64,000 nucleotides of DNA, from positions 1,364,001-1,428,000 of the forward strand of contig JAAKBF010000151.1 in the NCBI GenBank assembly GCA_012656075.1, read 5' to 3'. Source of the stretch: Phytophthora hibernalis. Its lineage: Eukaryota; Oomycota; Peronosporomycetes; Peronosporales; Peronosporaceae. Position numbers and translations under genes: made by a program. This document shows positions 22,744 through 33,275 of this stretch, one piece after another. Below the pieces are notes generated by a model. The model ran no database searches and was not told the DNA's origin. It saw only the letters and a program-made list of their open reading frames with translations. Positions within the stretch are counted from its first letter, which is position 1. Every line of letters starts with the position of its first letter.

Positions 22744-25414
22744 TGTAGTTCTTGTAGGGTAAGCTTGGTGGCTTGGTTGGAGTGGTGCTAATTGCAATGT
22801 GGTGCTGCGACCGCGACCGAAAGGGGCTGCCCTGTGGTGCAACAAAATACAAGCATCAAGGGATTGTGCATGATGCCCCAAAACCACTACATGATAACAA
22901 TAGATAGAAGACCAACCACTCACTATATTTTGGGTCAGGAACATTTCAAGCACTTTTACGCGACGAAGCAGTATGGAAGGGCCACCTTCGCAGGTCTATT
23001 ATAGCCGCAAGAATGACGATTTGTGCCTCGTCGAACAGGATACCGATTTATGGTTCCCCGCCTGCGTCCTTCCTGGTCATATAATTGAGCAAGTGCTCGT
23101 CCAGGCTCACCCAGAAACGCAGCTCTCGATGAATGCAGATGTGATATCGGCCACTCCAAGATAGGGCTCAGATGTAGCACCTGCGGGAGAAAATGCCTGT
23201 GCAGTGATGAAGATCAGACCCCCGCAAGGAAGCCGTTAGCGCCTGTGCTTCTCTCAAGCCATTTTAGTAGGAGGTTGGGCTCATTTGGTGTGTGGTTGGA
23301 GCCCTCCCCGCCTTATACGTAGAGACCAATCATCAGGCCGGCATGCTTTCCGAAAACATTCGAACTGCGCCGCTCTCCTCCAGAAGCGGCATCCGTGGAC
23401 AATGTGGCTTACAATCTGGATCAAACACGATGCGAAGAGGGTTATGGACTCTTCCTTTCGTATGCCACCTCTACTGCACGTCCTGGATCGATCCTTCACG
23501 CAGGACTCGTTACGAAAGGACGACAGCAAGTTGAAGTGAATTGTCCAATCAGAAAACGCGCGACCAGCGAATCTGTTCGGATTTTTTTACGGTTGCGCTT
23601 GGGCGTTGACCAGGCCCACTGGGCACCGGTGGCTACAGGCAGTGTATCCGATAGTTGGCGGAGCTGCCCTGGTCGAAGATAAGACCACATGGGGCCCTGT
23701 TTGTGGTTCGCCTTTGCCGTTGTTGTGAACGAGCTGTGGGCCGCAGGATCGAGATTTAGATGGCAACGTCAAGTTGAAGACGCCTCACTGGCAGCGAGTT
23801 ACTCGCGACGACAGGCAATAACGGCGCACGCATCGAGCTGTGTTATGCTACATCATCTCGATGTGACCGCAATCTCGTAGCTGTAATATACAGCCTGTGC
23901 AGCGGAATTAGCGCGGTTCTTGCGAACTGAAACGGCATTATTGGACGGGTATGCACAATAAGCCCGCTGACCCTTTCGCGTTGGGTTGATACGGGACGAG
24001 CGCGATGCACACAAACCAAGCAGAGTTGACGATCGACACAACTCATGGCTAGTTGTGAATGGCGTCAGCTTTATGATACCATACAGTCAGACGGCCATCG
24101 AAGTATGCCAACTAGGGCTCGTTTCGAGGAAATAAGCTCCTGAAAAGGTGACGCTAAAGGCGAAGATGCAACCACTTGTATGGTGACTTCGTGTATGCAT
24201 CCGGATCCAGTGGATGTAGTAATGCGTCAGAAAATGCCGCGAAAGGACGAGCCGCATCGGTACCAAGGCAGGACGATACTGCGGCTCGTGCAACGCATCG
24301 ACTCCGTGGCGTCCAATGGGTATCCCATCGTCGCATTCCGAGCGATTGCAAGTCGTTGTCGAGTCGCGCAAAAACTTGGCGCGTGGCCTTGGTTTGCTCC
24401 GCTGCTGATTTGAGTCGGGAGCTGAGAGCAGAGAAATGGCAAGCGACATGGTACAGTATGTACATTGTAGGCTGGGGTTGGTTGCCATTCTGTTCATGGC
24501 GCCGCAGGCTTTACTCGCGAGCTTCGCCTCGACGAGGCGGTGGGCGTAGAATTGGCACCCACACAGTTGGGCTGCTTGGAGAGAGTCACTACTGGCAACC
24601 ACAAGTGCCCTACTGCTCACCTCCACCTGGTTAAGTCGCTCTTGGCGCGGAGCGTTCGAAATCGAACTGTCGCTAGCTGACCCCTTTCGGAGAGATCGAG
24701 GTCTTTCGTAGCAGAGTGAGCCGGTGTGCCCAAATACCACTTGATATCGATTGGTACTACTTATTAAATAAGTACATCCTTCCAATTTGGTCCGCGCGAC
24801 ATCCGCGAAGCACAATAGTAAAATAATGCTGCTCAGGTGCTGCAGCCCGATTGCATTTTTCGTCGGTGGATGACCATCATGATGAACTTTTCAGCGTCTG
24901 CGAAAAGAGCTCAGCTCTGCCCAGATGCCTGGCCGTGCACGGGTATGCCAGCGCGCTGAGCACTCGCCAGCCAGCACCTTGCGGTCGCTTTCCCCGCGAA
25001 CGAGAAAGCGGAGAAAGTCTCCGTTACACCGCTTCGCGGGCAGCATCTCCTATTTAAAAGCGTTACCGACTTCTATACAAACCGCATTGGCAATGCCAAT
25101 GCAGCCAACACGGAGCGGACACAGAGAGGTCCGGCTACAGGCCCAGTGACTAATATCGAGGAGGCTCAAAGCGAGCAAGAACCGCTCTGGACGGCAACTT
25201 GACTGCCCAAAAATCGCGGAAGCTTGGCGCCCACCAGTTCAGTAGAGTACGTTCAGGCTTGAGGCTGCCCTCGTGTCGATCGATGCATCGTCGTTACTCT
25301 TGGTGCAGTAGCGGGGTCTGTAGCCGGCTCCACTTGGTGTGCCGAGTTGCGTCTACGACAAGCAAGTGCGTAGCACCCAGAACAATAAAGCGAGCGTCTC
25401 GGATCTTCACTACT
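22744..25414. other. No gene recognised (about 2.7 kb)
   Basis: Many short ORFs on both strands, none with a recognised domain. The longest, 242 codons on the minus strand at 24087-24815, starts at TTG and has no family motif. Part of it (24227-24442) has a reading YPLDATESMRCTSRSIVLPW that could be a decayed fragment. A TATTTAAAA string lies at about 25049. The right end forms the upstream region of the gene at 25519. Confidence 0.4.
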
Positions 25415-25423
25415 CAATTTGCC
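25415..25423 (+). promoter_or_regulatory. Oomycete FPR-like core promoter motif (CAATTTGCC)
   Basis: CAATTTGCC fits the CAWTTTNYY flanking-promoter-region consensus described for Phytophthora core promoters. It lies 95 bp before the ATG at 25519. The paralogous gene at 27942 has CAATTTACC in a similar ACTCAATTT context. A strong upstream Inr match is not obvious. Confidence 0.45.
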
Positions 25424-25518
25424 TTCGACCACGCATTTGCCAAACGCACGAACCGATCGCGCCTACGAGTCTCAGTTATCACCGCAAACAACAACCCAAA
25501 CAGCCAAGCACCTCAAAT

Positions 25519-26007
25519 ATGTCGACCACCAACGCCGCCACGACCACTACCGATGGCGACAACAACAAGCAGACCGCCGCATTGCTCCCCACGGAGGTGC
25601 GCTGCTCGTACCCCAGCAAGCTGTGCAACAACCACCGCGCAGTGAAGGACAACGGTGACTTGCACAAACTCTGCGACTTCCACCGCAAGAAGGCCAACGT
25701 GAATCAACAACGAATGCAGCAGAAGCGCCGCCTCATTCGCCAGCAAATGGTCGAGCGCAAGAAGCGCTTCCTGGACGCGACGCAGGCGCCCATGGAATAC
25801 AACTCCGTCACGAACATGATGGAGCCTAAGGAGCCCCTTTGCAACCTCTCGCAGGAGGAAGTAATGATGCTGGAGGTCATGCTTTTCGACGACGAGGACG
25901 GCGAGGACTACGGAATCTCGAGTGACGGCATGACGATCTACCCGGTGGGCATGCCCATGGGCACCTACCCGGCACCGGGTATGCCTTCTGGCAACATGTC
26001 ACTTTAG
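25519..26007 (+). CDS. Small Cys/His-motif protein with acidic C-terminus, family member 1 (162 aa)
   Basis: The start is at the first ATG of the domain-bearing frame (MSTTNAATTTTDGD). Residues 28-62 carry a compact motif with C29, C36, H49, C52 and H55 (RCSYPSKLC, LHKLCDFHRKKAN), which could bind one zinc ion. A basic helix rich in Gln/Arg/Lys follows (residues 60-84). A short hydrophobic-acidic block, EEVMMLEVMLFDDEDGED, sits at 113-130. The tail is Gly/Met/Pro-rich. No signal peptide is visible. The same architecture occurs at 27942-28556 and, broken, at 47450-47941. A nuclear or nucleic-acid-binding role is inference from the basic and acidic modules. I do not know a named family for it. 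Confidence 0.85.
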   Translation: MSTTNAATTTTDGDNNKQTAALLPTEVRCSYPSKLCNNHRAVKDNGDLHKLCDFHRKKANVNQQRMQQKRRLIRQQMVERKKRFLDATQAPMEYNSVTNMMEPKEPLCNLSQEEVMMLEVMLFDDEDGEDYGISSDGMTIYPVGMPMGTYPAPGMPSGNMSL

Positions 26008-27870
26008 GACGATTGATCTCGTCCGCGGCGAAGTGACCGCCCCATACACTCGTTTTGTTCATCGTTCGATTCCGCATAGAGTACATTATTTCCACACAAA
26101 CAAATACACAACCGTTTTGCCAGCATGTTCTTCTTTCAACAGAGTCCTACAATTCGCGCAATCGCTACCTTTTTCGCTCTACACCCTCTTCTTCGTTGCT
26201 CATACACCTCTGTCTCCTCGTCAACGAAGGAAGAAGACTTCTGCCACCGGGACGTGCTCACTGTATGCTTCATTCTTACCGGGACGGCTCCGACCACAGC
26301 GCCGGTCTCCATTGCAGAATGTCGTCGCGTTGCGTTAATTTCAGGTTACAGCCAACTCGGCCACGGGAAACTGGCCACAGCAGCAAGAAATGTAAGCTAC
26401 CGCTCGCTCACAGGATCCTGCTGGCTATGGTTTTTGCACGTGACGCGTAGAGGCATATGGGAGACTGGCGCATAATACCTTGAAGCGCTGACTCATCGCC
26501 TGGATCGGATACTTCAGCCACAAGATATGGTTCCGACTCGCTCGTAAAATAACCGCCTAGTGGATAGTGGCACTACTCGGTTCGGGACTTGGCTGGCCAT
26601 GCTCGTTTGACCACGATTCGGTTGCCTGGCGATTACTGAAAGAGGATGAAGGCAAGCGCAGCCGCCTAAACAGAATCCGGGTACCATACGGGCGTCCATG
26701 CCCCTGCAGCGCGATTTGCATGGCCGTGACTGAAGTTGAAGTTGCCCGTAACAACATGGCTTCACCCACGCCTGCATGACAACACTGCTCATCCTACCAC
26801 CAAGACAATTATTCGCTGAAATTTGGTCTTTGAGTTGGGCGGTGTCGATGTCAGCACCGGTTCCGGAAAATCCACCGACAGCCTGTATAAATAAATAATC
26901 TCCCGATACTGAGACATGTAATTGGTGGATGTCTACAGGAGTCCGGTCCAGATACCTTCTAAACCAAATATCACGGGACGTGGCTGGTTACAACTCGGCG
27001 GTTCGACAGCGACGAAATCGTGTTGATCGACGGCAGTACGCTCGCTCCGTGCTTTCTCGAAGGTCTGAACCACCATCATTCTCACTCTCGTCAGCATTGT
27101 TCTGTATCGCTACGTTAGACTTCGTAACACCTGTGGAGTTTTTGCAGGCTGATGCTGTACAAAAGTACCCATGAAAGATAGGATACCTACTTTGAAGCAG
27201 CAAATTTTGGAGAGCTACAGTACCATTCCGTTCTGCCCTTTTAATTAAGATGCAATGATCTACAGCAGACAATTGCATAATTATTTTCCTCCTTTTCTAG
27301 CGAACTGTGTTACGCTTGTTGGAGACGTGGGTCAACACTTAAGCTTTTATCAGTTCATCGCCATTCGACGATGATAGCCCTTTCCCTTTATTTACTGCCC
27401 AATTCCCTGAAAAAGCGGAGGAATTCAATTCCCGCAAGCAGCTACTATGCGGATACCGCCGTCGCCCATATAATTCTGGCGCCGTGCATGCTTGACCCGC
27501 TGCGACAAGGGGGTGGAAGATGGGAACGTCTCGAATTTTCTCACTGCGAAATGATGTGGCGCACACCACACAGTTCTGGACGTTTAGCGATTTTGTGTGT
27601 CCTCTAATTGGCCATCTCGGACAAACCATCACTCATTCTCCGCCAAAAGGGTGATGGTAGATCCGTCTGCCCAATGAGAGAGCAGGAATAACCGTCTAAA
27701 CTTCTGGATTCGCGTGGACAAATATTCCGCTGGATTGTTCAAGGACGTGACGTTATGGTGGTTCCGCTGTATGCGTCTTCCGCGCTATGACAGTGCAGGC
27801 GCGAGGTGTTTACGGTTTCCACTTGTCCTACGCTTCTGTTGAGGAGACACAAGCTCATCTACTCACAACT
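26008..27870. other. No gene recognised (about 1.9 kb)
   Basis: Short ORFs only, the best being 26125-26475 (116 codons, hydrophobic start) without a known motif or a convincing secretion signal plus RXLR. Contains the 3' flank of the gene at 25519 and the upstream region of that at 27942. Confidence 0.4.
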
Positions 27871-27879
27871 CAATTTACC
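27871..27879 (+). promoter_or_regulatory. Oomycete FPR-like core promoter motif (CAATTTACC)
   Basis: Matches CAWTTTNYY and lies 62 bp before the ATG at 27942. It is preceded by CTCATCTACTCACAA, which may hold a weak initiator. The paralog at 25519 has the same ACTCAATTT context. Confidence 0.45.
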
Positions 27880-27941
27880 CCGTGCAAGCGAAAGCTCGCA
27901 CTGAACAACAAGCAGTGACCATTCTCGCACCACAGTTCACC

Positions 27942-28556
27942 ATGACGGACAAGTTCCCCGTGGACCTTACGGAGACTTCGTTCTCAGGACAGCTTAGTGG
28001 TAGCAACAGCCCTGCTGCGCCTGTGTCCGAGGAGATGCGCTGCCAGTACTCGAGCAAGCGCTGCGAGAACAAGCGTACGCACAAGAAGAGCGGCGGTCTG
28101 CACAAGTTCTGCGCCATGCACCGCGAGAAGGCCAACCGCAACCAGATGCGTCTGGACCACCGGCGGCGCGTCTTGAAGCAGCAGCAGAAGGAGCTACAGC
28201 GGCAGCAGCAAGCGCAACAGATGCAGCGGGCACACAGCAATTCGGCCGCTATGGCTGCAGGACAGAACTTCCACTACAACAACAGAATGCAGCGCGGTCC
28301 CGCAATGCGCAGCCCCGTCGGTGGCAAGCCCACGTCGCCCAACATGAGCATGACCATGCAGTCGTACCAAACTATGGAGATGCAGCAACAACCACCACAG
28401 CCGACACCGAACCTTCCGCTGTTCAACAAGCAGGACCTGGAGATCCTGGAGGCGATGCTATTTAGCAGCGATGAAGAACAGAGTGACGCCCTCCCGGTCG
28501 TGCACTGCAGCGCACCGCAGCAGTACTTCCGGTCGCCGTCGTTTGTCAACGTTTGA
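27942..28556 (+). CDS. Small Cys/His-motif protein, family member 2 (204 aa)
   Basis: MTDKFPVDLTETSFSG starts the frame. The motif C34, C41, H54, C57, H60 (MRCQYSSKRC, LHKFCAMHREKANRNQ) has the spacing of member 1: six residues between the first two Cys, twelve before His, two between Cys52/57-type and the following His on each side. A Gln/Arg-rich predicted helix follows (LKQQQKELQRQQQAQQ), then a Met/Gln/Pro-rich linker. The C-terminal block is QDLEILEAMLFSSDEEQSD, like member 1. A nuclear regulator is possible but unproven. The TGA at 28554-28556 is followed in the same frame by 28 coding-like codons. Confidence 0.85.
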   Translation: MTDKFPVDLTETSFSGQLSGSNSPAAPVSEEMRCQYSSKRCENKRTHKKSGGLHKFCAMHREKANRNQMRLDHRRRVLKQQQKELQRQQQAQQMQRAHSNSAAMAAGQNFHYNNRMQRGPAMRSPVGGKPTSPNMSMTMQSYQTMEMQQQPPQPTPNLPLFNKQDLEILEAMLFSSDEEQSDALPVVHCSAPQQYFRSPSFVNV

Positions 28557-29038
28557 AGGCGCGGCGCCGCCGCGGCTTCTCCAGACCCAGATCCGGGCGG
28601 CGCGAAGTTGGAGTACCCGAACGTGTCGGACGCAGAGTTCTAGCAGAAGGCGCGCACCCCGTCGCCAACGGAGCGTGGCGTGCGCGCTGAGATAGATAGT
28701 TGATAGCGAGAAAAACGCATTATTTAGTCATAGTTATAAGAGCTGGCCGCAGGAAGCCAGCCAGGCAGCAACCGCAGTGCATGTCAATATATAAACATAT
28801 TGCTGCCGTCAACAACACCGCTATGCTTTGTAACTCTTCTTCGTCTACAGGACTGTTTCGCAGTGTTTCGTATGATGTGGAATGGCTACATTTCGTGCAG
28901 CCATCACTGGTACATGGTACACGTTGAAGTGCTTCGGAAAAAAGCGCCGGAGCTGGTGGCACGGCAACTTGCAAGACTTTGCCGCTTGTCGTTTGTCTCG
29001 CTCACATTTTTTCAGCGCTATCAAAACCACGTAGCTCA

Positions 29039-29386
29039 ATGGCTTTTTCGCTCACGGTGTCGCCCTGGCCGCTGCTGGAAGCACCGTCAGCAACGTCCTC
29101 GTCACCCACAGTTCTGCTGCCGCCTCCGACAGGAACTGCGGCAATCTTCGTGGCTGGTCGACGTCGGTCGCCCTTGCGCAGACGCGTCCTGAAAGCAGCC
29201 GCGGCGCTCGAAGCGAAGCGACTGGCTGCAGAAGCGGCCGAAGCCAAGGAGGAGGCGGAGATGGAGAGGTTCATCGAGCTGCCCGACGATTACGAAGAAG
29301 AGAGATTCGTCCAGTTACCCGACGATGAAGAAGAGGTGCCCGAGCTTGAGGAAGTCGACATTTCCGAGGCGTGGACTGGCGTATGA
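29039..29386 (+). CDS. Small protein with Ala/Glu-rich helix and acidic tail (115 aa), unknown
   Basis: The ATG at 29039 gives MAFSLTVSPWPLLEAPS, a Pro-rich segment, and a basic patch (RRRSPLRRRVLKAA). A likely charged helix follows (LEAKRLAAEAAEAKEEAEMERF), then a twice-repeated block IELPDDYEEERF / VQLPDDEEEVPE. It ends at TGA 29384-29386. No known family. The internal LPDD repeats and biased composition suggest a real but poorly constrained protein. Confidence 0.5.
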   Translation: MAFSLTVSPWPLLEAPSATSSSPTVLLPPPTGTAAIFVAGRRRSPLRRRVLKAAAALEAKRLAAEAAEAKEEAEMERFIELPDDYEEERFVQLPDDEEEVPELEEVDISEAWTGV

Positions 29387-29534
29387 CTAACGTTAGGTTG
29401 AAGTGGGTCATGTTGCACGAAGCATCCATAAGTTGCGTTTGAAGTTGCTCCCTACGTTCCACGAAGCGTCGTTAAGTTGCCTTAATCAATCAATTGCAAA
29501 TTTTGATTCAATTGCCACGTCACCTCAGCTCGTC

Positions 29535-31278
29535 ATGGTTCTGCAGAGACTCGCGACGTCGCTGGCGTTGTTCTCTCTAGTCGCGGACGCCTTCGACTGG
29601 CGCGGCATCTCCCCGCGCTGCAACTCAAGCTCAGCGCCGTCTCCAGCGTACGTATCCTCCCCCAAAACCTTTCCGCACCACATTTTTTCTTATTTGTGGC
29701 ATTTATTTTGTGGCACTTGTAGTTTACATGTGACCAAAACCAGCAGCGACTGGATCTGAGTCGTCTAAATGACAATTATTGCGACTGTGTAGACGGCAGC
29801 GATGAGCCGGGCACGTCCGCTTGCTCTCATACTAGCGCCGTGTTCCACTGCGTCAACGCGGGCTTTTTGGCCATGGATGTGCCTACGTCTCGGGTCAATG
29901 ACGGCGTCTGCGACTGCTGTGACGGTTCGGACGAGTACGCGAGTGGCACGGCTTGCGTCTCGCAATGTGACGCCCAGATGCAAAGCTTCAAGGCCGGCAA
30001 GAAGGATCTGATCGAGCAGGTGGAGGCAGGACTGAAGGACCGCGTGGTGTTGGCTGCGGAGGCCAGGACGCTGTGGGATGCTGAGCAGCAGAAGAAGCAG
30101 CAGCTGGAGGCCTCGACGGCCTCACTGCGTGTCATGGCGGAACAATTGGAGGCCAGGAAGGAGGAGGAGGAACGACTCGAGAAGGAGGAGAAGCATATCC
30201 TCGTTACGACCACCAAGCAGGAGATCGCGAGGCAGTTAGGGCTGCTGGAGCTGACTAAGGAGCAACTGCTTTCCATCATCTTGGAGGTTGGACGTCAGGG
30301 CGTGGCGGACAAGCACGAACTGCTTCCGATCATTCGGAAGGAACGTGAGGTGGTCCATGAAGGAGAGGAAGAGCTGGTGAAGACCCCATGGACGAACTGG
30401 ATGACGCCTTCCGTGAGCGCGACGATGAACGGCAGAAGGAGACGCGTCGCGTTGAGAAGCTGATTGAAGAGCGCCGAAAGGCGGAAGAGAAGAAGGCACA
30501 GGAGGCCAAGGAGGCACTGGAGAAGGCTGCTGCCGCTGCGGAAGCTGGTGAAACGGTTGAAGCTGTGGAAGAGCCTGAGACGGAAGTATCGGGTACTATT
30601 GGTGAGGAGGCGGAAGCACTGAAGGAAGAGGAAGATCTCACTTTGCCTGATGTGGAAACTCGTCCCATTGAACTGCTGTTTGAGGAGATGGTATCGAGCG
30701 AGCGGTACGAGCGTATCCAAGCTGTGTTGACCCGGAAGCAGCACGAAGACATTAAGGACGAACTGGCGGGAGAAGAGAAGAAGCTGACGGAGGCGCAAAA
30801 GCTCGTGGACAAGGACTATGGCGTTGATCACCTATTCTTCGCTCTGCGCGACAAGTGTGTCGAGTCCGAGGCAGGACAATACAAGTACAAGATCTGCTTC
30901 TTCGGCAAGGCCACTCAGGACCACACCAAGCTGGGCGATATGGAGAGTATCAAGGCTCCCGAGTCTGCGGGCTCTGGTGATGATGCTTCTGCCCCTGCTG
31001 GAGAGACTACAGCAGCCGAAACTATTATGGAAGAGATCAAGTTCACTAATGGTCAAAAGTGCTGGAACGGTCCGAACCGGTCACTGACAGTGAAGCTGGA
31101 ATGTGGCCCAGAGCCAATGGTGCTTTCAGATATCGAGGAGCCCAGCACCTGTGTCTACACAGCTAAGCTACGTACGCCTGCTATCTGCAGCGAGGATGAT
31201 CGTGAACGGATCATGTCGTTTGACGATGCGCGGGTCACGCCTCACCACATCGAAATTGAGGTTCCGGCCTCGCTGTAA
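29535..31278 (+). CDS. PRKCSH: Glucosidase II beta subunit (ER glycoprotein quality control)
   Basis: This is the non-catalytic partner that retains glucosidase II in the ER and recruits it to N-glycans. Exon 1 (29535-29651) has a hydrophobic signal peptide MVLQRLATSLALFSLVADAF and then RGISPRC. A 71-nt intron (29652-29722) follows, and exon 2 opens FTCDQNQQRLDLSRLNDNYCDC. Two LDL-receptor-A-like modules follow (YCDCVDGSDEPGTSAC, VCDCCDGSDEYASGTAC), then a long Glu/Lys/Ala coiled coil. The C-terminal MRH domain has YKYKICFFGKATQ, CWNGPNRSLTV, and CVYTAKLRTPAIC. One lost base near 30380 (after EEELVK, before DPMDELDDAF-like reading) shifts the frame, as in other host genes here. The C-terminus EVPASL has no HDEL/KDEL signal. 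Confidence 0.93.
29652..29722 (+). other. Intron 1 of glucosidase II beta
   Basis: GTATCC donor after AGCGTAC and a CTTGTAG acceptor. It is 71 nt, and splicing keeps the frame into the NDNYCDC repeat. A donor four bases earlier (GTACGT) is stronger by sequence but leaves the frame open only to a stop. Confidence 0.6.
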
Positions 31279-31431
31279 ATTCAGAGTCGCTGGACGTAGC
31301 GAGTTTGGTGAGCTGGCCAGCGCTTGTATACATACTCAGACACTCACTTTACGAACTGAAGTTGTTGATGATGCATGAATACAGATAAATCAAAGCACTC
31401 ATGGAGCTGTGGAATTATTCTTTGGTGGATA

Positions 31432-33275
31432 TTATGGATGTTGTTTCAAGAATATGCAACTGAGTCCACTCTGCAGGCTGCAACTTGTTGTTAGCGAACT
31501 TCCTGGCTTAAAAGGATTCGAGGAGTGATAGCCTGGGTTTGCAGGAGCGCCAGCACCCCACATTTGCTGTGGCATTTGCTGCTGCTGCATCGGGAAGCCG
31601 CCAGGGAATCCTTGCTGAGGCTGCTGGAAGCCCATGTGAGGTTGGACCATGTGAGGTTGGCCCATGTGAGGTTGGTCCATGTGCGGTTGGCCCGTGTGCG
31701 GTTGGCCCATGTGCGGTTGGCCCATTTGAGGGCGACCCATGTGCTGCTGTCCTCCTGGCATCCCACCATAGAGCAGCGCTGGAGGTGGAGCATCAATTTC
31801 GGCAAAAGGATCCGCCTCTGGTGCATGGGCTACCATTGCAGGAGATTGCACGGGTGCTGCCAGAGCAGGAGGTGCAGGAGGTGCATCGAAGTCAAATACA
31901 CTGGCGGCTGGGGCGGTGATAGGGGCTTGCTGTTTGACGGGTTCAGGAGGGAGGTCGAACGGATCCACCTTTGCCGACCCGGGGCAAACGCATTGCTGCC
32001 TCCACTCTGACCAAACGATGTTGGCGATGGGAAACTGGCAAAGTCAGCGAATCCCTGAGCCGATGCAGCCCAAGTCGTATCAAAAGCGGCAGGTGCTGCA
32101 GCCTTCGCGGCCGGTGGTTTGCTGTCCGAGATAGTGGGGTTGAAATCCATGTTCAGGAGGTCTGCTGCCTCCGGAGTTTTGCTCGCGACCGTTTCCTTCC
32201 TCGCTTCGGTCTTCTTCGAAGGGGAAGACGCAGCTTCCGCCTTGTCTTTCTTCTTCTTCTTAGACGCCCCAGGCAGCGGCGGAAGTGGACGACCGCAACT
32301 TACATCATCGATGCACTCCATGACATGATCGATGGTTGCACGCTTTTCAACATCCGCCGTGAGCATGCGGGCAAGAATCGCGTGTAGATCTGGCGAGTAT
32401 GGGGAATTCGATGGGATCGTGTAGCGGTCGGTGCGCAGGCCCTCAAGCGGGAACGGCGACTTGAAGAACGCCATGCTATAGAGAATGCAGCCCATGGCCC
32501 ACACGTCCACAGCCTCGGTCAGCTCACCCGAGCCGAACATGGCTGTGCCTTCCACATCTGCCAGTTCAGGCGACCGGTACATTGCCGTCGTACGCTTGGA
32601 CACGTTGTCGGATTCGCGCATGCGATCCGCCTTGGTAGCTAGTGACTGCGGTCCTTCCACACACGACCCAAAGTCACACAGCTTGTACACGCCTTCCTTG
32701 CCCAGCAAAAAGTTCTCAAGCTTGAGATCGCGGTGCGCAATGGGCGGGTTCTGTGCGTGCAGCATGGATACAGGTCTATACATCGAAATTTAATTGGACA
32801 TGGTACAGGTGCAACATGAGTCAGCGTTACTCATCCCTGACGAGTCATCAATAAATAAGACTGCAACATACTCGCAGAGAGTCTTGAACGTCCGCAAAAG
32901 CTCGTGTTGCGAATAGCGTTTCGTGCCCATCTTGAGCATGTTCTCCTGCAAGTGTCCGCCGGGACAGTACTCCATGAGGATGAAGACCTCGCTTTTGTCG
33001 CCCCGAGCCTTGCTGGTCTGCGAAGACACGAACTGCACCACCTGCGGGTGGCTCAGCCGCTGATGCAGGCGGATCTCACTCGCAATCCAGTCCGCCGTCT
33101 GATCGTTGTGCGCCACGAGACGCTTCAACACGAGCGGCGCAGCGGTAGCCGGCGCGCGTATGTCCTTGACCAGGAAGATGAAAGAAGAACCGCCTTCGCC
33201 CAGATACTGCACGGCCTCCACCTCGTGGCGACCCACCACCATACGCTTTCCAACTTGCTGTTGCACGTTGCCCAT
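31432..33275 (-). CDS. NAK-family Ser/Thr kinase (AAK1/GAK/Ark1-like), endocytosis
   Basis: Exon 1 (33275-32872) starts MGNVQQQVGKRMVVG and has the glycine loop YLGEGGSSFIFLV, VLKR and ASEIRLHQRLSHP. A 96-nt intron (32871-32776, GTATGT-TATAG) follows. Exon 2 has HRDLKLENFLLG, KLCDFGSC, MYRSPELAD and VDVWAMGCILYSM. The LCDFGSC form and HRDLKLEN are typical of the NAK family, which phosphorylates clathrin adaptors. The C-terminal tail supports this with DPF (twice) and NPF motifs, known to bind AP2 and EH domains. It contains about eight repeats of a GQPHM-type pentapeptide. One lost base near 31975 (in a CCCGGGG run) shifts the frame between the kinase and the tail. Confidence 0.9.
31630..31745 (-). 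repeat. Coding 15-bp tandem repeat (GQPHM pentapeptides)
   Basis: About eight imperfect copies of CCCATGTGAGGTTGG on the plus strand encode repeated GQPHM, DQPHM and VQPHM in the kinase tail. The period of 15 keeps the frame. Copy number could vary between isolates. Confidence 0.8.

Noticed and set aside
24087..24815. 242-codon minus-strand ORF
   Set aside because: It begins at TTG, has no family motif and overlaps several equally open frames; not supported as a gene.
28554..28556. Reassigned TGA codon
   Set aside because: Other genes here end at ordinary TGA, TAG and TAA codons, so a genetic-code change is not supported; only local read-through or mutation remains possible.
22744..28940. 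RXLR or Crinkler effector genes
   Set aside because: I looked in the loosely spaced part of the gene island; no ORF combines a convincing signal peptide with RXLR-EER or LFLAK motifs.
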